DNA of 64,000 nt from contig NZ_CP145809.1 in assembly GCF_038049925.1 (NCBI RefSeq), forward strand, positions 2,576,599-2,640,598, in the 5' to 3' direction. The translations under genes were made by a program, and so were the position numbers. Shown here one piece after another: positions 24,901 to 34,507 of this stretch; position 1 is the first letter of the stretch, and the number at the start of each line of letters is the position of its first letter. The stretch comes from Georgenia sp. M64 (lineage in GTDB: Bacteria > Actinomycetota > Actinomycetes > Actinomycetales > Actinomycetaceae). The notes under the pieces are model-generated. The model had not been told where the DNA came from. It did no database searches and saw only the letters and a program-made list of their open reading frames with translations.

Positions 24901-27900
24901 TTCGACGTGCCCGTCCCGCCGCTGGCCGGCCTGCCCACCGCGGGGTCGACGAGCCTGACCGTCGAGCTCGACCCCGACGAGGACTACTGGTTCGACCTCA
25001 CCGTGCGCGAGCCCGGTCTCTCGGACCACATCACGGGCAGCGACGTCTCGCTCCGCTGGACCGACGGCGACGGCGTGCAGCAGGACCGCGACGTCCCCCA
25101 GACCCTCAACTGGTCCGGGCGCCAGGCCATCTTCCCCATCGCCCACCGCGGGTGGGCCTACGCCGGCTACAACGCCGACGGCCGGTCCACCACGGCGATC
25201 GACGAGCAGGCCTTCGAGTTCGACCGCGCGGACTACCCCGAGGCCGCACCCACGGGCTTCGGTGACGACACCTACCAGGACCCCGCCCAGGGCGAGTCCT
25301 ACACCTTCACCCCGTACGTCCTCGACGTCGTCGGGGCCGGCGGGGTCGTCACCGCCGTGCCGATCTGGCGCGGGATCAAGGACAACCTGGCCGGCGGGGC
25401 GGGCTTCATGTCCTCCTCCCGCACCGGTGCCGACAGCATCGGCGTCGCCGGCTCCGCCGCCGGCGCCGGCGTCCAGGCGGTGCGCCGCGTGGGCGTCTCC
25501 GCACCCGTCTTCGGCCTCGTCGCCGGCATCGGGCCCGTCTCCGGAGCCTTCGGCGCCGGTCCGAGCTTCGGCCTGCTCGACTACGTCGACATGAACGGCG
25601 ACGCCTTCCCCGACGTCGTCGCGCCCGGCCGGATCACCTACACCACCCCGCGGGGCGGCTACCTGCCCGGCTCGGGCGACGGCCCCGACGTCGTCGGTCA
25701 GGACACGACCTTCGCCGTCAGCGGCGGCTTCGAGGGCACCGCGATCGACGTCAAGGGCAACTCCAAGGGCGACGCGAACACCGCCCAGGACACCGCCGCC
25801 ACCTCCGGCAGCGGGAAGAAGCCGACCTCGTCGGGATCGGCGCAGCAGGGCGAGGCGGCCGAGACCCAGGAGTCCGGCGCCAACGTGGGCGCGAGCCTCG
25901 GCATCACGGCCCAGTTCACCAACCCCGGCTCCCTGAGCGCCGACTGGAACGAGGGCCTGGGCGCCACCGACCTCGACACCGACGCCCCGCTCGAGCGCGA
26001 GCTCGCCGACGTCAACGGCGACGGCCTGCCCGACCAGGTCGTGGCGAGCCTCGACGGCGTCTCGGTCTACCTCAACCTCGGCTACCGGTTCTCCGACACC
26101 GCGGTGAAGTGGTCCGGCGGAGCGTTCGAGAACGGCGAGTCCTACTCCGGCTCCGTCGGTCCGCTGCTGGGCTTCAACTACAACAAGAAGGAGTTCTCCG
26201 GCGGCCTGTCCTACAGCGAGGGCATCGACCAGGCCCGGTACTCCTGGGTCGACGTCGACGGCGACGGCGTCCTCGACCGCATCCGCAAGGCCGGCGACGG
26301 CACGATGGTCGCCTTCGGCTCCGGCAGCGGACTCGCGCCCGAGGTCGACTACGGCTCGATGGTCACCGGCGAGCTGGAGCTCATCGGCGACATCCCGCTC
26401 GGCGAGCAGGCCGCCCAGGACCGCAGCCGCGGCCTCGGCGGGGGCTTCGACTTCATGATCCCGGTCGGGCCGCTGTGCCCGCCGCCGATCGGGCCCGGCT
26501 GCTACATCATCGTCAACCCCGGCGCCAGCTACGAGCGCAGCCTGTCCTCCACCCAGGTCCAGCTCACCGACGTCGACGGCGACGGCTACCCGGACTCCGT
26601 GCGCAGCACCGCCGACGGCACGATGACCGTGCGGGCCAACAACCGCGGCCGCACCAACCTCCTGCAGTCCGTCACCAACCCCCTCGGCGGCGAGATCCGC
26701 CTGGGCTACACCCGCGACGGCAACACCGAGGACCAGCCCTACCCGGTGTGGCTCATGACGTCGGTCGAGGTCGACGACAACCGGCCCGGCGACGGCCCGG
26801 ACGTCCAGGCCACCACGTACCTCTACGAGGGCGGCCGGTTCGACCCTGTCGAGCGCGAGCAGATGGGCTACTCCGCCGTCACCGAGCAGCAGCGCGACGG
26901 CGCCCTCGACGCCGCCGTCCTGCGCCAGACCGTGCGCGCCTACGCCACCGACACGGTCTTCGACTCCGGGCTGGTCACCTCCGAGGTCCTCCGGGACGGG
27001 TCCGGGCAGCGGCTCTCGTCGACGACGTCGACGTGGATGCTCACCGAGCTGACCGAGAACGTGGCGAGCTCGGCTCCCGGGGACGCGGTCGAGGCTCTCG
27101 TGAGCCGGCCGGCCACCGGTGCCGAGGCGCTCGCGCTCCTCGACGACGCCCACGGCGTGGTCCGCACCAAGGTCGTCCAGGCCTGGTACGACGCCACCGG
27201 GAACCTGGGCACGTCGCGGGAGTCGACGTTCGCCTACGACGACCTCGGCAACGTGACCGAGCAGGGCGACCCCGGCCAGCCCGGCAACCCCGACGACGAC
27301 CTCACCTCCGTCACCACCTACTCGCAGTGCCGCGACAGCTCGTGGGTCGCCCAGCCGGCGATCTTCACGGTGGTGGGCGCCGGCGGCGACGTGCTGCGTG
27401 AGCGGGACGGCTCGACCGACCTGTGCCTCAACGCCGTGCCGATCCACCTCGAGGAGCGCATCGACGACGCCGCGGTCGCCGTCACCGACCTCGAGTTCGA
27501 CGCCTGGGGCAGCTACGACCGCATCACCTACCCCGAGAACGCCGACGGCGAGCGCTACACCGTGGACTACGTCTACGACACCGACCGGCACACCGACGTC
27601 GCCGAGGTCGTGGACAGCCACGGGCTCACCGCGACGGCCACGTACTCCCCCGCCGGCCGCGTCACCGCCCGCGTCGACGCCAACGGCGCGACGACGAGCT
27701 ACACCTACGACGCGTTCGGCCGGCTCGAGACCATCCGCAGCCCGTACGACCAGGACCCGGCCGGCCCGCCGACCGTGGCCTTCGAGTACGCCCCGACGGC
27801 AGCGGACTACGGCTACGCCGTCGCCCGCCACCACGACCGCTTCAACGACGACACGATCGACACGGTCGCGTTCGTCGACGGCATCGGCCGGGTCACGCAG

Positions 27901-30900
27901 ACCAAGCACGACGCCGACATCCTCGCCGGCGACCCGGCGGAGGCCTCGACCGACGAGATGATCGTCGCCGGCGCCGTCGAGTTCGACGCCCTCGGCCGCG
28001 AGGTCAGGGAGTGGTTCCCGATCGTCGAGCCGCTCGGCACCATCGGCACGTACCAGACGGCGACGTCGACGTACCCGCCCACCGTCACCTCGTACACGCT
28101 CCTCGACCAGGTCGCCGAGGTCTCGGTGCCCAACGGCGACGACGGCGACGAGCCGCACGTCACGACGATGGAGTACTCGTTCGGGTCGGTGACCGGGGTG
28201 CCGGCGGGCCTGTTCGTCACCCGGACCACCGACGCCAACCGCAACGAGGACGCCACCACCGGCAAGCAGCACGTCACCTACACCGACGTCCGGGACAACC
28301 TCCTCGTCGTCGACGAGCTGCCCGCGGGCGCGGAGTCGCTGCGCACCCGTATGCGCTACGACGCCCTCGGCCAGCTGGTCTCGGTCCTCGACAGCGCCGA
28401 GAACCTCACCACGCACACCTACGACGGGCTCGGCCGGCGCCTGTCCACCGAGACGCCCGACGGCGGGCTGCGCGAGCTGTCCTGGGACGCGGCGGGCAAC
28501 CTCGTCTCCGAGGTCACGCCCAACCTGCGCGCCGAGGGCCTGAGCATCGACTACGCCTACGACGTCGACCGTCTCGTGCGGATCGACTACCCGGCCGGCA
28601 CCCCGGACGTCGCCTACACCTACGGCGCCCCGGGCGCCGCGGGCAACGGCGCCGGCCGTGTGGTGGCGCTCGAGGACGGCGCCCGCCTGCAGTCCCTGAC
28701 CTACGACGCCCTCGGCAACGTGGCCCAGGAGACCACGACGATGAAGGCCCACAACCTCGGGCCCCAGACGCAGGACAAGCTCACCTTCACCACGGGCTTC
28801 ACCTACGACTCCTTCGGCCGGCTCGACACCCTCACCTACCCCGACGGCGAGGTCCTCGCCCACGAGTACAACTCCGGCGGGCTCCTCTCCGGGATGCAGG
28901 GCACGAAGGACTGCACCGAGCTGGGAGCGCTCACCGCGCCGGTCGACGCGGTCGCCACGACGATCACGGTGACCGAGCGGGCGTCGTCGGTGCCCGAGCT
29001 GCCGTTCACGATCACCATCGGCGGCGAGCAGCTGCGGGTCACCGACCGGGTCGCGACCGGGACGCCGGGGCAGTACACCTACACGGTCGAGCGCGGGATC
29101 AACGCCGCCGTGGAGGTCCCCACGGCCCAGGCGCACGCCGCCGGGGCCACGGTCACCTCCGACGTCGCCGTGACGTGCACCTACCGCTACCTCGACCGGC
29201 AGGAGTACGACGAGTTCCTCGACCGGCGGCTGCGGCGCACCGGCAACGGCGTCGTGAGCCAGTGGGCGATGGACTACATCGGCCGGCTCGAGACGCTCGT
29301 CACCGACACCGACGTGCGGCAGGTCCAGAACCTCACCTACTCCTACGACAAGGTGGACAACGTCCTGTCGATGGTCAACGAGGTCCCGGACGCCGTGCCG
29401 AGCCTCTACGTCGGGCCGAGCGAGCAGAGCTACACCTACGACCCGTACTACCGGCTCAGCACGGCCGAGGGCACCGCCGACGTCCCGCCGGACAAGGTGC
29501 GCGAGTTCACCCTCGCGCTCACCTACGACGCCCACGGCAACGTCACCCGCAAGGAGCAGACCGACGTCATCCGCAAGGCGAACGGCAGGGGCAGGGCGCT
29601 CGTCCAGACCCCGACGACCTACACCTTCGAGATGGACCACGCCGGGGACGGCCCGCACCAGCTCACGGTCAACGGGCCCCGGACGTACACCTACGACGCC
29701 AACGGCAACCTCACCGGCTGGGACGACACCGAGACCAACGAGACCCGCGCCGTCACCTGGGACGCCGAGGACCGCATCACGCGGATCGACGACGGCTCGG
29801 ACACCACCGACTACACCTACGACGCCGACGGGCGCCGGGCGATCGAGCGCGGCCCCGACGGCGAGACCTCGTTCGTCAACCGGTGGTACACCGTGCGCAA
29901 CGGCTCCGTCCCGTGGAAGAACATCTGGGCCGGGGACGACCGGCTGGGCTCGAAGCGCTCGTTCGACGACGACTACGAGCACCAGCAGTACTACCTGCAC
30001 AAGGACCTCCAGGGCTCGACGAACGTCGTCACCGACGACACCGGCAAGGTCTTCGAGCACTGGGAGTACCTGCCCGGCGGGGAGCCCTGGATCCGGGAGG
30101 ACTCCAACGTCCACCGCACGCCGTACCTCTACGCCGGCGGGTACCTCGACGAGGTGCGGGACCTGGTCAGCCTCGGGCAGCGGTGGTACGAGCCGCGCGA
30201 GGGGATCTTCTACAGCCCCGACCCGATCCTCCACCGCGACCCGGCGGCGGCTGCGGCCGACCCGGCGCTGCTCCCGGCGTACTCCTACGCCCAGTCCTCA
30301 CCCCTGCGCCTGGTCGACCCCGGCGGGGACGCGCCCGACGCGGCCGGGGCGGACCTGCGCTCGCCGGGGATCGCGGCGGCGGTGGGCCGGCTCGCGGCCG
30401 CCGGCAAGGCGGCGGCGTTCCAGGCCGACCTGGCCCGGTCCTCCCGGCTGTGGCAGGCCCTGGTGCGGTTCTCCGGGACCGAGCGGGCGAAGTCGCTGCA
30501 GGCCTTCTCGGAGCGGTTCGAGGCCAAACCGCTCGTGCAGGTCAACCTCGTCAAGACCGCCGACGGCTGGGCGGTGCAGGACGTCCAGCTCTCGCCGTTC
30601 GGGTTCGTCCAGAAGAAGGTGTACGAGGGCGCCACCGACCGGGCGGGCCGGGCCGGGACCGACACCGCGGCCGACGACGGGCTCGGCGGCCAGAGTGCAC
30701 CGGTACCCGGTGCGGGCACGCCGGCCGCCGACGCCGCACCCGCCAACGGCCCGCCCGTGCCGGGCACGGCCACGGCGCCCACCGGCGCGGGGGCGGCGCC
30801 GGGTCCGGCCGCCGTCGGCAGCCCCGCCGCGGCGAGTCCGGCCGGCGGCGGCCTCGGGTCCTCGTCGCCGGGCGCGGGCGTCGGGGCGGCGGACGGTCCG

Positions 30901-30921
30901 CCGGACTCGGGCGCGAGCTGA
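21973..30921 (+). CDS. Giant secreted SpvB/FG-GAP/RHS-repeat protein
   Basis: 2,982 residues from GTG 21973. Signal peptide or anchor at about 24-42. SpvB-like N-terminal domain (about 75-250; GNGWLGTGWDLGLG). Seven or more FG-GAP-type calcium loops (DLNGDLLPD about 498, DVNNDGRPD 586, DMNGDAFPD 1206, DVNGDGLPD 1347, DVDGDGVLD 1430, DVDGDGYPD 1534). RHS/YD repeats from about 1840 (YTYDAFGRLETI, HTYDGLGRRLST, YTYDANGNLTGW) end in a core at about 2676-2755 (HKDLQGSTNVV ... RWYEPREGIFYSPDP). This is the plan of Tc-toxin B/C and polymorphic toxin shells. The last about 190 residues are not a known toxin and end in a Pro/Ala/Gly tail. No immunity gene is recognisable downstream. Confidence 0.85.
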   Translation: MPSPRTTRRARSPRLSRSPRRPLSLLGLSTLLVLSLVATAPPATSEVLSGAEPATLGQEPQITPAELGEDTLEGLQLADPTENLDLVAPPEADNQGGAALSHPLGVPAGRAGVEPTLELAYDSGGGNGWLGTGWDLGLGAVEVDTRWGTPLFCPAAGAMCGPEGERDVESETYLLDGDQLSPTAVRFPFVDREGDKADWTRRVETEWERIVRHGDSPSTYWWEVTDKTGTTRYYGGTPEGTRDPQAILTDDAGNAVRWGLSGVRDISSNIMRITYDKPAGTGVGAEDATLGTGFYPRSIRYTGSLAAGVPDDPAYEIVFLRDGDLGVTERRPDVVVDASTGALEVTSDLLRRVEVRHGTPAADGTARTTYGTLVKAWNLTYTEEAFGKSLLRTVEQVGSDDAVAGSHTFTYYDEVGYDTGTYDGFAGDATWTTGAGGGANDLNQTLLGGVELSALGASETNSGDGHAYIGFNATAPSKTGSFGGSISVSGGGTGGLVEMMDLNGDLLPDKVFRSNITGAGVQYRLNTSGPGGTTTFGPAKPVVGIGTLSTEASVGISGGPEAYFGVSVQFNIAADVSIGEQYFTDVNNDGRPDYVSAGKVWFNTPDGSGGVEFRDDSSGTAVPIDPGTASLAGIEALQEFEDFQRASSPLQDVVHRWVAPFTGTVQITGDATLDPPSGTDYAGDGVRAAVQYRGTELWAANLATPGATATPTGVDTVAVERGRALYFRVGSVDDGAEDLLRWSPVVTYTSLGTPGGDANGLSQTEYAAADDFTLAGRPDTPVLMPLAGTVRVEGTLTKSAATSDDLTVLVIHNGTVVHSVPVAAAATGDVAVSTEIDVAAPVPAGDGTPGSADSVVVRIAADSPVDPTVLSFAPRLYYTQAFDGATEIPVLADLDGDLVADEPALELEVPYDIDIYPRNDLTAPAEPWASDLDVARTVTVSGQVGAVASTEPGTVVLTVKQRTADGDPGELVAKGTFDVPVPPLAGLPTAGSTSLTVELDPDEDYWFDLTVREPGLSDHITGSDVSLRWTDGDGVQQDRDVPQTLNWSGRQAIFPIAHRGWAYAGYNADGRSTTAIDEQAFEFDRADYPEAAPTGFGDDTYQDPAQGESYTFTPYVLDVVGAGGVVTAVPIWRGIKDNLAGGAGFMSSSRTGADSIGVAGSAAGAGVQAVRRVGVSAPVFGLVAGIGPVSGAFGAGPSFGLLDYVDMNGDAFPDVVAPGRITYTTPRGGYLPGSGDGPDVVGQDTTFAVSGGFEGTAIDVKGNSKGDANTAQDTAATSGSGKKPTSSGSAQQGEAAETQESGANVGASLGITAQFTNPGSLSADWNEGLGATDLDTDAPLERELADVNGDGLPDQVVASLDGVSVYLNLGYRFSDTAVKWSGGAFENGESYSGSVGPLLGFNYNKKEFSGGLSYSEGIDQARYSWVDVDGDGVLDRIRKAGDGTMVAFGSGSGLAPEVDYGSMVTGELELIGDIPLGEQAAQDRSRGLGGGFDFMIPVGPLCPPPIGPGCYIIVNPGASYERSLSSTQVQLTDVDGDGYPDSVRSTADGTMTVRANNRGRTNLLQSVTNPLGGEIRLGYTRDGNTEDQPYPVWLMTSVEVDDNRPGDGPDVQATTYLYEGGRFDPVEREQMGYSAVTEQQRDGALDAAVLRQTVRAYATDTVFDSGLVTSEVLRDGSGQRLSSTTSTWMLTELTENVASSAPGDAVEALVSRPATGAEALALLDDAHGVVRTKVVQAWYDATGNLGTSRESTFAYDDLGNVTEQGDPGQPGNPDDDLTSVTTYSQCRDSSWVAQPAIFTVVGAGGDVLRERDGSTDLCLNAVPIHLEERIDDAAVAVTDLEFDAWGSYDRITYPENADGERYTVDYVYDTDRHTDVAEVVDSHGLTATATYSPAGRVTARVDANGATTSYTYDAFGRLETIRSPYDQDPAGPPTVAFEYAPTAADYGYAVARHHDRFNDDTIDTVAFVDGIGRVTQTKHDADILAGDPAEASTDEMIVAGAVEFDALGREVREWFPIVEPLGTIGTYQTATSTYPPTVTSYTLLDQVAEVSVPNGDDGDEPHVTTMEYSFGSVTGVPAGLFVTRTTDANRNEDATTGKQHVTYTDVRDNLLVVDELPAGAESLRTRMRYDALGQLVSVLDSAENLTTHTYDGLGRRLSTETPDGGLRELSWDAAGNLVSEVTPNLRAEGLSIDYAYDVDRLVRIDYPAGTPDVAYTYGAPGAAGNGAGRVVALEDGARLQSLTYDALGNVAQETTTMKAHNLGPQTQDKLTFTTGFTYDSFGRLDTLTYPDGEVLAHEYNSGGLLSGMQGTKDCTELGALTAPVDAVATTITVTERASSVPELPFTITIGGEQLRVTDRVATGTPGQYTYTVERGINAAVEVPTAQAHAAGATVTSDVAVTCTYRYLDRQEYDEFLDRRLRRTGNGVVSQWAMDYIGRLETLVTDTDVRQVQNLTYSYDKVDNVLSMVNEVPDAVPSLYVGPSEQSYTYDPYYRLSTAEGTADVPPDKVREFTLALTYDAHGNVTRKEQTDVIRKANGRGRALVQTPTTYTFEMDHAGDGPHQLTVNGPRTYTYDANGNLTGWDDTETNETRAVTWDAEDRITRIDDGSDTTDYTYDADGRRAIERGPDGETSFVNRWYTVRNGSVPWKNIWAGDDRLGSKRSFDDDYEHQQYYLHKDLQGSTNVVTDDTGKVFEHWEYLPGGEPWIREDSNVHRTPYLYAGGYLDEVRDLVSLGQRWYEPREGIFYSPDPILHRDPAAAAADPALLPAYSYAQSSPLRLVDPGGDAPDAAGADLRSPGIAAAVGRLAAAGKAAAFQADLARSSRLWQALVRFSGTERAKSLQAFSERFEAKPLVQVNLVKTADGWAVQDVQLSPFGFVQKKVYEGATDRAGRAGTDTAADDGLGGQSAPVPGAGTPAADAAPANGPPVPGTATAPTGAGAAPGPAAVGSPAAASPAGGGLGSSSPGAGVGAADGPPDSGAS

Positions 30922-30934
30922 CGGACCCCGGGTC

Positions 30935-30955
30935 GGCCGGCCGAACGGGCCGGCC
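30935..30955 (+). terminator. Terminator-type hairpin after the RHS gene
   Basis: GGCCGGCC (30935-30942) pairs with GGCCGGCC (30948-30955) over a 5-base GAACG loop, 13 bases past the stop. Confidence 0.55.
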
Positions 30956-30985
30956 GCCCCGGGGCGGCGTCCTATGCTCGGCGCT

Positions 30986-33900
30986 GTGAGGGTCGGGGTG
31001 CTCGGCCCCGTCGAGGCGTTCCTCGACGGCCCGCTTGACCTGGGGACGCGCAAGCAGCGCGCCCTCGTCGCCGCGCTGGCCCTGCACCGCGGCCGGCCGG
31101 TCGCCGTCGACACGATCATCGACCTGCTCTGGGGGGACGACCCGCCCGAGGCCGTCGCCGGGACGCTGCAGGCGTACGTGGCCCGGCTGCGCCGGGTGCT
31201 CGAGCCCGACCGGCCCGCCCGGGCGCCGGCCACCGTCCTGGTGACGATCGAGCCCGGCTACGCCCTGCGCCTGGCCCCGGAGGACCTCGACGCCGCGGTG
31301 TTCGAGCAGGTGACCGGGCACGCCCGGCGGCTGCTCGCGCCCGCGGCCCGGGTGCTGGAGGGGCTGGCCCCCACCGGCGCACGGACCGACCCCGCCGGCG
31401 CGCGGACCGACCCCGCGGGCGGCCGGCCCGCCGGCCGGCAGGCCGGCCCCCTGCCGGCGGGCGTCCTCGAGGACGCCGTCGCCCGGCTGGAGTCGGCCCT
31501 GGACCTGTGGCGCGGCGAGCCGTACGTCGAGCTCGAGGACGCCCCCTCCGCCGTCGCCGAGCGTGCCCGCCTCGAGGAGCTGCGCCTCCTCGCGCTGGAG
31601 GACCTCGCCGTCGCGCGGCTCGCGCTCGGACGGCACGGCCAGGCGGCCGCGGAGCTGGAGGCCCTGACCTCCGCGCACCCGCTGCGGGAGCGCCTGTGGG
31701 CGCTGCGGGCGCTGGCGCTGGCCCGCGGGGGCCGGCACGCCGACGCCCTCGACGTGCTGCGGCGGGTGCGCGAGGTGCTCTCCGACGAGCTGGGGCTGGA
31801 CCCGGCCGCCGAGCTCCGTGCGCTCCAGGCGGCCGTCCTCACCCAGGACCCGGCACTGGCGGTGCCACCGCCCGTCACGGCCGGGACGCGCGCCGCGCCC
31901 GCCGACCAGGATGCCGCGCAGGACGCGGCTCCAGCGGCCCCGCGAGCGGCGCCACCGACCGGCGGGGACCGCGCCGACCCCACCCCGCTCCCCCGGCTGC
32001 CCTCGTGGCCCATGGTCGGCCGCGACTCCGAGCTGGTCGCGCTCACGGGTCTCCTCGACGCCGCGGACCGCGGCAGCCCGTCCTTCGCCGCTCTCGTCGG
32101 CGAGCCGGGGATCGGCAAGTCCCGGCTCAGCCACGAGCTCCTCGTCCTCGCGCGCGCCCGGGGCGCCCGCGTCCTGGTGGGCCGGTGCTCGCAGGACGAC
32201 GGCGCACCGCCCCTGTGGCCGTGGGCGGCCGTGCTGCGCGGGCTCGGGGAGGACCTGCCGCTCGGACCGGGCGGCCAGGACGAGGGCGCGGGCTTCCGCA
32301 CCTGGGAGGCGATCGTGACGGCGCTGGTCGCCGCCGCCCGCGAGCGCACCGTCGTCGTGGTGCTCGACGACCTCCACTGGGCCGACCCCGCCTCGCTGCG
32401 GGTCCTGCGCCTGCTGGCCGAGACCGCGGAGTCCGGACGGCTCCTCGTGCTGTGCACCTGGCGCGAGCACCCCGAGCCCGTCGGTCCGCTCGCCGAGGCG
32501 GCCGCGGCGCTCGCCCGCCGGCACGCGCTGCGCCTGACCCTGCACGGCCTCGACGCGACCGCCGTCGGGGCGGTCGTGGCCGCCGTCGCCGAGACCACCC
32601 CGACCGGGGCCGAGGCCGACGCCCTGCGCGAGCGGACCGACGGCAACCCGTTCTTCCTCGTCGAGTACGCGCGCCTGGCCCGCGAGCGGCGGGACCTGCC
32701 CGGCCTCCTCGCGGAGCCGGACCCGCCCTCGGCCGTGCGCGAGGTGCTGCTGCGCCGGCTCGAGCGCCTGCCGGGCCCGACGGTGGCGGCGCTGCGGGCC
32801 GCGTCGGTCGTGGGCCGGCGCTTCGACGTCTCCTCGCTCGCCGCGGCGGCGGGCGGCGACGAGGACGAGCTCCTGGACCACCTCGACCTGGCCCTCGCGG
32901 CCGGCCTGGTCCGCGACGAGGGGGTGGACCGGTTCTCCTTCTCCCACGCGCTCGTGCGCGACACGGTGCGCTCCCAGCTCAGCTCCACCCGGCGGGCGCG
33001 CACCCACGCGCGCGTCGCCGCGCACCTCGCCGGGCTGCCGGGCCGCGAGGTCGAGGCCGCCCACCACTGGCTCGCGGCCGGTCCGGCGCACGCCGCGCAC
33101 GCCTGGCGCGCGGCCGTCGCCGCGGCCGGGGCGGTCCGCCGGTTCCACGCGTACGAGCAGGCGGCCGAGCTGCTCACGTCCGCGCTGACGTCGATCGACG
33201 TCGCCGGAGGTGCCACCGCACGCGAGCGCTACGACGTCCTGCTCGACCTCGTCGACGCCTACCGGTGGGCCGGCAGCTGGGAGGGGCTCGTGGCCACGGC
33301 CGAGCGCGCCGTCGCCGTGGCGGAGGAGATCGGCGACGTCGAGCTCCTCGTCCGAGCGGCGTCGGCCCCGACCGTCGGGGCGCTGTGGCAGTCGGCGCCC
33401 GAGGGGCAGGTCCACGCGGGCATGGTCGCGACGCTGCGCCGGGCGCTCGAGCGGGTCGGGCCCGGCGACGGCGCGGTGCGCTGCCGGGCGCTGCTGAGCC
33501 TGGCGAACGAGCTCTACCACGGCGCGGGCGTCGCCGAGCGGCGGGCGCTGCTCGAGGAGGCCATCGCCATGGCCCGGCGGCTGGGCGAGGAGGTGCTGCT
33601 GCTGGACGCCTGCGAGGTGGCCTGCGCGACCCTCCAGGGCCCGGCGACCGTCCGCGAGCGGCTGGCGTGGTCGCAGGAGGCGGCGCGCATCGCCGGGCGC
33701 ATCGGGTACGAGCGCACCTACCTCGTGGCGCTCTGCCTGCGGGCGGGCGTGGAGGGCGAGCTGGGGATGGTGGGGCCGATGCGCACGACCATCGACGAGG
33801 CGCGTGTGCTCGCCACGCGGCTGCGGGTCCCGTTCGGGCTGATCGTCCTGGCGAACCTCGAGGTGCCGTGGCTGGCGATGGCGGGCCGGTTCGACGAGGC

Positions 33901-34456
33901 GCAGGAGTGGGTCGCCCGGCTGGAGGAGCTCGACCGGATGACCGGGATCCACCAGTCCGGCGAGGCACTGGCCGGGGCGATGGCCGCGCTGCGGCTGTGG
34001 CAGGGCCGCAGCGCCGAGTCCGTCCCGGCGCTCATGGCGATGGACGCCGGCCCCCAGCCGCTCGCGACGACGGTCGCCGTCTTCCTCCTGCGTGCCGGCC
34101 GCGTCGACGAGGCGAGGGCCTACCTCGCCGCGCACCCCGCCACGCTCGACGACGAGAGCTTCGTGGCGCTGCTCGGCTCGTGCATGGCGGGCGAGGCGGC
34201 GCTGGGGCTGGGCGACGCCGCGCTCGGGGCGGCCGCCTACGAGCGGGCGGTCCCCTACGCCGGGCTCAGCTGCTCGGCCGGCTCCGCGAACGCCTCGGGG
34301 CCGGTGGACGCCTACCTCGCGCTCGCCGCGGCAGCCACCGGGGACCTCGCCGCGGCCGCGCGCCACGCCGACCGGGCCGCCGAGCTGTGCCGCGGGTGGG
34401 AGATCCCGCTGGCCGGGCGGTGGCTCGCGGCACAGCGGGAGCGGTACGGCTTCTGA
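30986..34456 (+). CDS. SARP (BTAD) transcriptional activator with AAA ATPase domain
   Basis: 1,156 residues from GTG 30986. A -10 (TATGCT, 30973-30978) ends eight bases before it, so the message is probably leaderless; ATG 30974 lies in that promoter. Order: OmpR-type winged helix (1-90, VRVGVLGPVEAF ... TRKQRALVAALALH), BTAD domain (95-270, with a GARTDPA direct repeat), AAA_16 ATPase (about 340-560; Walker A GEPGIGKSR, Walker B VVVVLDDLHWAD), then TPR-like helices. Such large SARPs (AfsR-like) activate secondary metabolism or secreted products. Its position after the RHS giant suggests it may regulate it. Confidence 0.85.
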   Translation: MRVGVLGPVEAFLDGPLDLGTRKQRALVAALALHRGRPVAVDTIIDLLWGDDPPEAVAGTLQAYVARLRRVLEPDRPARAPATVLVTIEPGYALRLAPEDLDAAVFEQVTGHARRLLAPAARVLEGLAPTGARTDPAGARTDPAGGRPAGRQAGPLPAGVLEDAVARLESALDLWRGEPYVELEDAPSAVAERARLEELRLLALEDLAVARLALGRHGQAAAELEALTSAHPLRERLWALRALALARGGRHADALDVLRRVREVLSDELGLDPAAELRALQAAVLTQDPALAVPPPVTAGTRAAPADQDAAQDAAPAAPRAAPPTGGDRADPTPLPRLPSWPMVGRDSELVALTGLLDAADRGSPSFAALVGEPGIGKSRLSHELLVLARARGARVLVGRCSQDDGAPPLWPWAAVLRGLGEDLPLGPGGQDEGAGFRTWEAIVTALVAAARERTVVVVLDDLHWADPASLRVLRLLAETAESGRLLVLCTWREHPEPVGPLAEAAAALARRHALRLTLHGLDATAVGAVVAAVAETTPTGAEADALRERTDGNPFFLVEYARLARERRDLPGLLAEPDPPSAVREVLLRRLERLPGPTVAALRAASVVGRRFDVSSLAAAAGGDEDELLDHLDLALAAGLVRDEGVDRFSFSHALVRDTVRSQLSSTRRARTHARVAAHLAGLPGREVEAAHHWLAAGPAHAAHAWRAAVAAAGAVRRFHAYEQAAELLTSALTSIDVAGGATARERYDVLLDLVDAYRWAGSWEGLVATAERAVAVAEEIGDVELLVRAASAPTVGALWQSAPEGQVHAGMVATLRRALERVGPGDGAVRCRALLSLANELYHGAGVAERRALLEEAIAMARRLGEEVLLLDACEVACATLQGPATVRERLAWSQEAARIAGRIGYERTYLVALCLRAGVEGELGMVGPMRTTIDEARVLATRLRVPFGLIVLANLEVPWLAMAGRFDEAQEWVARLEELDRMTGIHQSGEALAGAMAALRLWQGRSAESVPALMAMDAGPQPLATTVAVFLLRAGRVDEARAYLAAHPATLDDESFVALLGSCMAGEAALGLGDAALGAAAYERAVPYAGLSCSAGSANASGPVDAYLALAAAATGDLAAAARHADRAAELCRGWEIPLAGRWLAAQRERYGF

Positions 34457-34507
34457 GCCCCCGGAAATGGATCGACCGGTGTCGGACCCCTCGGCGACAA
34501 TGTCCCG

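Noticed and set aside
21700-30234. A 2,844-codon open frame antisense to the SpvB/RHS gene
   Set aside because: Its composition (Val/Gly/Asp/Arg repeats) is the mirror of codon bias in the sense gene; no domains, no ribosome site, and the sense frame has clear domains throughout.
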